Source: Halobacterium wangiae
GTDB taxonomy: Archaea > Halobacteriota > Halobacteria > Halobacteriales > Halobacteriaceae
DNA: 64,000 nucleotides
Assembly: GCF_021249345.1 (NCBI RefSeq)
Contig: NZ_CP089588.1
Location: 868,001-932,000 of the forward strand
Direction of reading: 5' to 3'
Positions within the stretch are counted from its first letter, which is position 1. Each line of letters opens with the position of its first letter. Under the pieces are notes generated by a model. That model made no database searches, had not been told where the DNA came from, and saw only the letters and a list, made by a program, of their open reading frames with translations. The position numbers were made by a program, and so were the translations under genes. Below are positions 57,259 to 64,000 of this stretch, one piece after another.

Positions 57259-59061
57259 ATGTCCGACGCAGACACCACGGAAACCCCCGGGGACCTCCGC
57301 ACGCCGATCGTGGCGGTCCTCGGTCACGTCGACCACGGGAAGACCAGCCTCCTGGACAAGATACGCGGCTCCGCCGTCATCGAGGGCGAGGCCGGCGCCA
57401 TCACCCAGCACATCGGCGCGACAGCCGTGCCACTGGACGTGGTGTCGGAGGTCGCGGGCAGCCTCGTCGACCCGACGGAGTTCGACCTGCCGGGCCTGCT
57501 GTTCATCGACACGCCCGGCCACCACTCGTTCTCGACGCTGCGCTCGCGTGGGGGCGCGCTCGCGGACATCGCCATCCTCGTCGTGGACGTCAACGACGGC
57601 TTCCAGCCCCAGACCGAGGAGGCCATCCGCATCCTGAAGGACACGGGGACGCCGTTCGTCGTCGCGGCGAACAAGATCGACACCGTGCCGGGGTGGAACC
57701 CCAACGAGGACGCGCCGGTCAAGGGGACCTACGAGGCACAGTCCGACCGCGTCCGGTCGGACCTCGACGAGAAACTGTACGAACTCATCGGCGAACTCTC
57801 CGGTGAGGGGTTCTCCTCGGACCTCTACTGGCGCGTCCAGAACTTCCAGTCGAACATCGGCGTCATCCCGGTGTCCGCGGAGACCGGCGAGGGCGTCCCC
57901 GACCTCCTCACGGTGCTGATGGGGCTCGCACAGCGCTACATGAAAGACGAGATGGAGGTGAACATCGCGGGGCCGGGCGCGGGCACGGTGCTCGAGGTGA
58001 AAGACGAACAGGGGTTCGGGACGACCCTCGACGTCATCCTCTACGACGGCACCATCCGGCAGGGTGACCAGATCGTCGTCGGCGGGCAGAACGACCCCAT
58101 TGTCACGGAGGTTCGCGCGCTCCTGAAGCCGCGGGAACTCGCCGAGATACGGACGGAGAAGCGCTTCGACGACGTGCCCGAGATGCAGGCCGCGGCCGGC
58201 CTGAAGATCGCGGCACCCGACCTCGACGACGCGATGGCGGGCGCGCCGGTTCGGGTCGTCGGCGACCGCGACGTCGAGACCGTCGTCGAGGAGGTGCAGG
58301 CCGAACTCGCGGAGGTCGCCGTCGAGACCGAGGAGGAGGGCGTCGTCGTGAAGGCCGACACGCTGGGCAGCCTGGAGGCGCTCGTCAACGCCCTCGAGGA
58401 GGCCGAGATCCCCGTGATGTCCGCGGAGGTCGGTGACGTCGCACCTCGCGACGTGGCGATGGCGACCACCGTCGACGAGGAGAAACACCGCGTCCTCCTC
58501 GGGTTCAACGTCGAGGTGCTCTCGGCGGCCGAACAGAAGGCCGAGAACGAGGCGGTGCGACTGTTCGACAGCGACGTCATCTACCAGCTCGTCGAGGACT
58601 ACGAGACGTTCGTCGACGAGCGCGAGCGCGAACAGAAGGAGGCCATCTTCGAGAACATCGTGCGGCCCGCGCGCTTCCGCATCCTGAAAGACCACACGTT
58701 CCGCCAGAGCGACCCCGCGGTCGTCGGCGTCGAGGTCGTCTCGGGGACGCTGAAGCGCAACACGCCGGTCGGTCTCATCGAGGGCAACGAACTCGACCGT
58801 GTCGGCGTCGTGAAGGGCATCCAGGACCAGGGCGAGGACGTCGACGAGGCACGAGCGGGCAACCGCGTCAGCGTCTCCATCGACGGCCCGACGGTGGGCC
58901 GCGACATCGAGGAGGGCGACGAACTGTGGGTCGACCTACCGGAGAAACACGCGAAGGTCCTGGAGCAGGAACTCGCCAAGGAGATCCCGGCCGACGAGCG
59001 CGAGGCGCTGAAGGCGTACCTCGAGATCCAGCGCAAGCGCGACCCCTTCTGGGGGAAGTAG
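57259..59061 (+). CDS. infB: Translation initiation factor aIF-5B (IF-2 homologue)
   Basis: 600 aa from the ATG at 57259 (MSDADTTETPGDLRTPIVAV), placed by a Shine-Dalgarno 8 nt upstream. GTPase motifs: G1 LGHVDHGKTS, G3 DTPGHHSF, G4 AANKID, G5 PVSAETGEG. Beta-barrel and IF-2-type C-terminal domains follow (VVKADTLGSLEALVNAL; KDHTFRQSDPAVVGVEVVSG). It promotes subunit joining and initiator tRNA placement. No intein. Normal length for the archaeal factor. Confidence 0.97.
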   Translation: MSDADTTETPGDLRTPIVAVLGHVDHGKTSLLDKIRGSAVIEGEAGAITQHIGATAVPLDVVSEVAGSLVDPTEFDLPGLLFIDTPGHHSFSTLRSRGGALADIAILVVDVNDGFQPQTEEAIRILKDTGTPFVVAANKIDTVPGWNPNEDAPVKGTYEAQSDRVRSDLDEKLYELIGELSGEGFSSDLYWRVQNFQSNIGVIPVSAETGEGVPDLLTVLMGLAQRYMKDEMEVNIAGPGAGTVLEVKDEQGFGTTLDVILYDGTIRQGDQIVVGGQNDPIVTEVRALLKPRELAEIRTEKRFDDVPEMQAAAGLKIAAPDLDDAMAGAPVRVVGDRDVETVVEEVQAELAEVAVETEEEGVVVKADTLGSLEALVNALEEAEIPVMSAEVGDVAPRDVAMATTVDEEKHRVLLGFNVEVLSAAEQKAENEAVRLFDSDVIYQLVEDYETFVDEREREQKEAIFENIVRPARFRILKDHTFRQSDPAVVGVEVVSGTLKRNTPVGLIEGNELDRVGVVKGIQDQGEDVDEARAGNRVSVSIDGPTVGRDIEEGDELWVDLPEKHAKVLEQELAKEIPADEREALKAYLEIQRKRDPFWGK

Positions 59062-59128
59062 CGCACACCCGACCGGGAGTAGAATTTTAGTTTCCGGCGT
59101 TCCTACAACCCACTGCGGGGTGAGTCGT

Positions 59129-59383
59129 ATGCAAGCCGACCAGCCACCAGTCAGTCGAATCGCACGCCAACTGGACGACTCCGTCGCGCCGACTCGATAC
59201 GACCTCGTCCTCGCCGTCATCCCGCTCGCGTTCCTCGCGAGCGTGTTCGCGGGTGCGACCGCCCTGCCGTGGTCGCTCGCACTCGCCTGCGGGGGCGGCG
59301 CCGCGGTCGCCGCGACGGCGTACGCGCTGTTCCTGGCGCCGCCGACAACCGACCACCACCACCACGATGGACTGCAGAACTAG
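59129..59383 (+). CDS. Small two-helix membrane protein
   Basis: 84 aa from the ATG at 59129; a GTG at 59120 in frame is an alternative. Residues about 26-48 (LVLAVIPLAFLASVFAGATALPW) and 50-70 (LALACGGGAAVAATAYALFL) are hydrophobic. The C-terminus has a His run (TTDHHHHDGLQN), which could bind metal. GAATTTTAG about 40-45 bp upstream may be its promoter. Its TAG stop shares CTAG with the convergent gene. Function unknown. Confidence 0.72.
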   Translation: MQADQPPVSRIARQLDDSVAPTRYDLVLAVIPLAFLASVFAGATALPWSLALACGGGAAVAATAYALFLAPPTTDHHHHDGLQN

Positions 59384-59745
59384 CGTGCGGTCTTCGGGAC
59401 GTCGTCGCCGAGCGCGGCCTTCACCTGAAGGGCGGCGCTGGCGGCGAGGCCTCGTGCCACTTCTTCGCGGTCCTCGTCGGAGATGAGGTCGTCGTCCGAG
59501 AGGTTCTCGAACTCGGGGGTGAACCCCGCGCTGACCGGGTTGCCGACCGGCGGTCGGACGGCGACGGTCACCTGGATACCGTTGGTTCCGCTGGAGATCT
59601 CGGAGCCGACGACGTACTCGTCGGGGAGGTAGTCCCTGGTCTGGGCGGCGATCTGTGCGGTGGAGGCACGCAGCGAGCGGCGCTGGGTCGCCGTCAGGTC
59701 GGCGCTGGACTGCTCCACACCGCTGTACGGCGTGTTCCCGTGCAT
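59380..59745 (-). CDS. Conserved haloarchaeal protein (DUF5811-like)
   Basis: 121 aa from the ATG at 59745 (MHGNTPYSGVEQSSADLTAT). Helix-rich start (LTATQRRSLRASTAQIAAQTRDYLP), then strands GSEISSGTNGIQVTVAVRPPVG and an acidic helix DREEVARGLAASAALQVKAA. Matches my memory of haloarchaeal DUF5811; no known function. Soluble, acidic. A GTG two codons upstream is another possible start. Confidence 0.78.
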   Translation of the reverse strand: MHGNTPYSGVEQSSADLTATQRRSLRASTAQIAAQTRDYLPDEYVVGSEISSGTNGIQVTVAVRPPVGNPVSAGFTPEFENLSDDDLISDEDREEVARGLAASAALQVKAALGDDVPKTAR

Positions 59746-59816
59746 TGACACCCCGTAGGCGCCCCCTACGTAAAGGCCTTTTAGTTTGCCACAGAGTCAC
59801 ACGGTCGGCGGGCCGA

Positions 59817-60665
59817 CTACCGGGAGCGCACCTGCTTCCAGTGGGCACGGACGTCCGGCAGCGACTCCCAGCAGCCGTACCGTTCGACGAGCCAGATGGC
59901 CAGCCAGTACGACCCCGCCGCGAGCAGGAGCCCGCCGGCGACGTCCGTCGCCCAGTGGATGCCGAGGTACATCGTCGCGGCGGCGACGCTGACCGCGAGG
60001 AGCGTCGCGACGAACAGCCAGCCGGGGTAGCGCTGTCGGGAGCGCCACGCGAACAGCGCGACCGTCACGGACAGCGACGCGTGCAGCGATGGGAAGACGT
60101 TCGTGTTCAGGTTCACCTCCCCGGTCAGGTGCTGTGACGTCGGGTACGTCGTGTACAGCAGCGACTCGACGGCCGACGGGATGACGTTCCGTGGGCCGTA
60201 CGCGACGATGAGGACGTAGCAGACGAGTCCGAGCCCGTAGTTCAGTCCGTACGCGGCGAGCAGTTCCGCGAGGCGGTCGCTGTCGTCGAGGACGAAGTAC
60301 GCGATCAGGGGGAACACCAGCAGGAACACGTAGCCGTAGAGGTAGACGAACACGAAGTACTCCGTCAGCAGCGGCGACGACAGCGACTGGATGGTGACGA
60401 TGGTCGTCCCCTCCAGCGCGTAGATGAACCCGCTGGCGTTCCACTCCAGGTACCACGACAGCTCCGGTCCGACGGTCAACGCGAGTCGGCGCGCCGCGAG
60501 TACGACGGCCAGCGGAAGGAGGTACGGCGCGACCGCGACGAAGCGGCGCCTGGCGTCCGCGAGTGCCCCCGTCAGGTTCCGCACGCCGACGGCGACGACG
60601 ACTGCCGGGACGAGCATCGCCAACACGTTCACCGCGAGCGCCACTAGCGTCTCTCTGAGGACCAT
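59817..60665 (-). CDS. PAP2-family membrane phosphatase
   Basis: 282 aa with about seven helices. The phosphatase motifs are VFPSLHASLSVTVALFAW (S-x-x-H) and YLGIHWATDVAGGLLLA (H-x3-D). The first motif's K-x6-R-P is replaced by a Tyr/Gly-rich stretch (VAYGPRNVIPSAVE), as in the AUR1/inositol-phosphoceramide-synthase-like branch. It probably dephosphorylates or transfers lipid phosphates at the membrane. Two bases separate its start from the upstream binding-protein gene, so they form one transcript. Confidence 0.87.
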   Translation of the reverse strand: MVLRETLVALAVNVLAMLVPAVVVAVGVRNLTGALADARRRFVAVAPYLLPLAVVLAARRLALTVGPELSWYLEWNASGFIYALEGTTIVTIQSLSSPLLTEYFVFVYLYGYVFLLVFPLIAYFVLDDSDRLAELLAAYGLNYGLGLVCYVLIVAYGPRNVIPSAVESLLYTTYPTSQHLTGEVNLNTNVFPSLHASLSVTVALFAWRSRQRYPGWLFVATLLAVSVAAATMYLGIHWATDVAGGLLLAAGSYWLAIWLVERYGCWESLPDVRAHWKQVRSR

Positions 60666-60667
60666 GG

Positions 60668-62371
60668 TTATCGGTAGAGGTTCTCCTCGTCGTCGTACGT
60701 GAGGCCGATCGATTCGAACAGTTCTCGACCGCGTTCGACGTCCAGTTCGCCGTTCCAGCCCGGGAACGGGCCCACGGAGTGTTCGTCAGTCGTCGTCTCG
60801 TCGACGCCCCACTTCTCGATGACCGGGAGGTCCGTCGCGTTGGCGACGTCGCCGAAGACGGACGCGACGGTGTGCTCCCGGTCGTGGAGTCGAGCGAGCA
60901 CCTGCCGGAACCGGAAGTCCGAGAGCGGCGCGCGCCGGAGGTTGTAGCCGACCACGTACAGTCCGTTCGACCCGCCACTCGAGGTGACCACGTCGTCGGT
61001 GATGCCGCCGAACGCGTTCAGCGGGAACGAGTGCAGCGACGTGTCGAGTCGGCCGTCCCGGAGCGCCGCGATGGCGTCCTCGCCCGACGGCGCGTACCTG
61101 GCGACCAGCCCCTCGCTGTCGAGGGCGCCAGCGTACCGGGTCACCGGGTCGTCGTCCACGTCGGCGAGGAAGTGCTCGGCGAACGGGCGGAGCCGCACCG
61201 ACTCGTCCTCGGTCGCGCCGTCGAACGCGAACGGGCCGCTGCCTACCGGGTTCGGGTTCTCCCAGACGAGCGCCTGCGTGACGCGGTCCTTTACGAGGTT
61301 CGTCCGGTCGCGCCACTCCGCGGCGGGGAGGATTGGTAGCGTGAGGACGCGCTCGGCAGTCCGCGGGCCGACGTCGGGTTCGAGGTCGAACCGGACGGTC
61401 GTGCTGTCGGTCGCCCGGACGGAGGAGACGAGCGTCGTCCGACCGCGGAACCGCGTCGCCGGCACCGGAGAGGCGGCGTCTCCGAGGGCGGTGTCCGACA
61501 GGAAGTCGACGGTGAACGCCACGTCGTCAGCGGTGAGCGGGGAGCCGTCGTGGAACTGCTGGTCCGGGCGGAGTTCGACGACGAGTTCGTCGTCGAAGTA
61601 CCAGTCCTCGGCCGCCCACGGGAGGTACGACGAACTATCCCGCGCCGGGCGTGCCAGCGAGTCGTACAGGAGTCCGAGCAGCTGGTCGTTCCACCGGAAC
61701 TCGCCGGCGATGGGGTTCCGGTTCTCGGTCACCTCCGCGGAGAAGATACCGGCCCGGAGCGGCCGGTCGAGGGCTACGTCCGCGAGCTGCTGGAGGACGT
61801 CGATGGGGCGTGCGGTCAGTGCGTCCGCCTCGACCGAGAGCTCCCGGCGGCGCGCGGTGAGGAACTCCGGCTCCGCGACGACGGCGAACGGGACGCGTTC
61901 GGTGTACGCGTCCAGGAAGGCGTCTAGCTCCGCGGCCGGGTCGTCGGCCGCGCGTATCGCCTCGAGACTGTCGTCGATGGCGACACTGGTGACGCCGAAC
62001 GGGTTCTGCCAGCCCGGCTCGGAGGCGAACGACGAGTGGAGCAGCGAGTAGAGCGCGTCGGGGTGGTCGAGGCCCGGGTGACGGCCGACGAACACGTCGA
62101 AGTCGTTGTTGATGAGCGCGTCCAAGTAGAGCTGTGACTGCCCCTTCGGCTCGAAGCTGGCGTCGACGCCGAGCGCCGACAGCCGGTCCGCGAGTTCCCG
62201 GGCGATCATCGTGGCAGCCTGGTCGTCGTCCGCCGGCGGAGCGCTCACGGTGAGCGAGACGCGCGTCCCGGGGCTGTACCGGTCGCGGTACCTGACGCCG
62301 TTGCAGCCCGCGAGCGAGGCGGAGACTGCGGACGCGAGGAACGCGCGCCTGGAGAGAGAGGGACGTGTCAT
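60668..62371 (-). CDS. Tat lipoprotein, dipeptide/oligopeptide-type ABC substrate-binding protein
   Basis: 567 aa. Tat signal with lipobox: MTRPSLSRRAFLASAVSASLAGC, lipid-modified Cys23. SBP family 5 features: DNFDVF-like INNDFDVFVGRHPG, ELRPDQQFHDGSPLTADDVAFTVDFL, and LVWENPNPVGSGPFAFDG. It would capture peptides or similar solutes outside the cell. No permease or ATPase gene is adjacent; the co-transcribed neighbour is a PAP2 phosphatase. A long leader (about 120 nt) separates the likely TATA box from the ATG. Confidence 0.92.
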   Translation of the reverse strand: MTRPSLSRRAFLASAVSASLAGCNGVRYRDRYSPGTRVSLTVSAPPADDDQAATMIARELADRLSALGVDASFEPKGQSQLYLDALINNDFDVFVGRHPGLDHPDALYSLLHSSFASEPGWQNPFGVTSVAIDDSLEAIRAADDPAAELDAFLDAYTERVPFAVVAEPEFLTARRRELSVEADALTARPIDVLQQLADVALDRPLRAGIFSAEVTENRNPIAGEFRWNDQLLGLLYDSLARPARDSSSYLPWAAEDWYFDDELVVELRPDQQFHDGSPLTADDVAFTVDFLSDTALGDAASPVPATRFRGRTTLVSSVRATDSTTVRFDLEPDVGPRTAERVLTLPILPAAEWRDRTNLVKDRVTQALVWENPNPVGSGPFAFDGATEDESVRLRPFAEHFLADVDDDPVTRYAGALDSEGLVARYAPSGEDAIAALRDGRLDTSLHSFPLNAFGGITDDVVTSSGGSNGLYVVGYNLRRAPLSDFRFRQVLARLHDREHTVASVFGDVANATDLPVIEKWGVDETTTDEHSVGPFPGWNGELDVERGRELFESIGLTYDDEENLYR

Positions 62372-62499
62372 CGTGGGTGGGGTCTCCGGGTCGGGACACG
62401 ACGGGCGCGATGTCGGGCGATAACGAACTGCGTTGGCGGTGGCAGCCTGGACTCGCCCCGTCGGACGGCGTGGTGTCCGGGCGTTCGAGTGCTGTTCAG

Positions 62500-62530
62500 T
62501 TGGCAGAATTGGCGACAGCCGTATAAAGGT
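62500..62530 (-). promoter_or_regulatory. TATA box and paired GCCAA motifs upstream of the binding-protein gene
   Basis: CCTTTATAC on the minus strand (about 62529-62521) is a strong TATA box. Just downstream of it GCCAA occurs twice in the same orientation, 9 bp apart (plus-strand TTGGC at 62500-62504 and 62509-62513), near the expected start site. A repressor bound there would block initiation. Inference. Confidence 0.5.
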
Positions 62531-62573
62531 GTTCGGACCGGATGGCGGGAGCCGACCGCGTTCCCCCGGTCGG

Positions 62574-63047
62574 TCAGAGCACCGGCTCGCTCTCGCCGTA
62601 CGCCGCGACGACCACCGCAGCCGCGTACTCGCCCGGTGTGGCGTCCGTACTCACCGTTCGCGTCGTCTCCGCGGTGAACGCCCAGTCCCGGAGGTCGCGG
62701 CCCGCGTCGAGGCCGGCACGCACGCGCTTGGCGACCGTCTCGGAGTCCGTCTCGCCGGCCGCCTCGTAGAACAACCCCGGGCCGTCCTCGCTCTCGGCCC
62801 ACGCCAGCCCCGCGCTGACCTGTCCCGGACCGGCGGCGTTCGCGTGCGCCTGGACGACCGTCAGGCGGTTGCCCGCGGGGCCGAGGTCCGGCGCCGTCCC
62901 CACCGCCTCGACGTCGGCGTCCGCTGGAATCACCGAGGAGACGGTGACGAGGTTGTAGTTGTGGAGGTTCGCGTCCGCGAGCGCGGCGTCGTAGGCCGCC
63001 ATCTCGGTCGGCCCCGCGCCCGTCCCCCAGGCGACTCGGATTGTCAT
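62574..63047 (-). CDS. pdaD: Pyruvoyl-dependent arginine decarboxylase
   Basis: 157 aa. MTIRVAWGTGAGPTEMAAYD begins the family; LHNYNLVTVSSVIP contains the Ser37-Ser38 self-cleavage site that yields the pyruvoyl group. VVQAHANAAGPGQVSAGLAW and EYAAAVVVAAYGESEPVL complete the fold. It makes agmatine from arginine; in archaea agmatine is needed for agmatidine in tRNA-Ile and for polyamines. Length matches the archaeal enzyme. Confidence 0.94.
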   Translation of the reverse strand: MTIRVAWGTGAGPTEMAAYDAALADANLHNYNLVTVSSVIPADADVEAVGTAPDLGPAGNRLTVVQAHANAAGPGQVSAGLAWAESEDGPGLFYEAAGETDSETVAKRVRAGLDAGRDLRDWAFTAETTRTVSTDATPGEYAAAVVVAAYGESEPVL

Positions 63048-63109
63048 ACCCCGGGGTAGCGTGGCGGGGAGGTAATGGGCTTCGGTTCCGCGACCGCCCG
63101 AAAACAGCG

Positions 63110-64000
<891 letters not shown>

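Overview
The window is chromosomal sequence from a haloarchaeon (class Halobacteria). Three things point there. Coding regions are GC-rich, with D/E-rich and Lys-poor proteins. Many starts lie directly behind TATA-like boxes, leaving little or no leader. The gene content is typical: CetZ1, HalOD1, aIF-5B, PAN, ArcTGT/ArcS, CofC/G/H, and Tat signals on secreted proteins. Genes are densely packed on both strands, with many TGATG or ATGA overlaps. The genus cannot be named from the sequence alone.

Layout. 1-4.6 kb: the end of a TrpD-like transferase, a winged-helix regulator, cyclophilin, haem-copper oxidase subunit I and a [3Fe-4S] ferredoxin. 4.67 kb: tRNA-Leu(UAA), whose 3' end is repeated 111 bp downstream. 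5-12 kb: a Tat-exported cupredoxin/PQQ-propeller enzyme, a membrane protein, two FluC/CrcB genes, and a TrkA-N protein flanked by two free-standing RAM domains. 12-16 kb: an orphan E1-alpha, thymidylate kinase and an NDUFA9-like protein. 15.7-21.8 kb: cetZ1, an overlapping membrane-anchored gene, then cofC, cofG and cofH of coenzyme F420 synthesis. 21.9-27.1 kb: purC, purS, purQ, purU, a VanZ-like gene, RaSEA and a [2Fe-2S] ferredoxin. 27-35.6 kb: two alkaline-phosphatase-superfamily proteins, a flippase-like protein, a CBS protein, and ArcS and ArcTGT. With RaSEA, this places three archaeosine (G15) tRNA genes within 12 kb. 36-41 kb: Nudix, a P-loop kinase, a protein with an internal duplication, an Lrp protein, a HalOD1/zinc-finger pair, an APH-like kinase, and an AT-rich foreign-looking gene beside tRNA-Pro(CGG). 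41.6-49.6 kb: katG, the trmY pair, a double Usp, pus10-rnhB, nucS and ogt. 49.7-57 kb: secF-secD, conserved haloarchaeal proteins, pgi, a CPBP protease, a 44-aa ribbon-helix-helix protein, a Nob1-like protein and a PRC-barrel protein. 57.2-64 kb: aIF-5B, a PAP2 phosphatase, an orphan Tat-lipoprotein binding protein, pyruvoyl arginine decarboxylase and the end of PAN.

The genes work together mainly in tRNA modification (RaSEA/ArcS/TgtA for G15, Pus10/TrmY for position 54), F420 and purine synthesis, genome maintenance (NucS, RNase HII, Ogt), and protein export and turnover (SecDF, PAN).

The most unusual non-coding signal is a family of dispersed stem-loop elements at 23323-23476, 35857-35957 (minus strand), 36000-36104, 47898-47924 and 56998-57108. 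All have GAAAG/CTTTC ends and a G-rich internal loop. In the four longer copies a second helix changes sequence from copy to copy yet stays paired. Three copies share a nearly identical 12-13-base loop segment.
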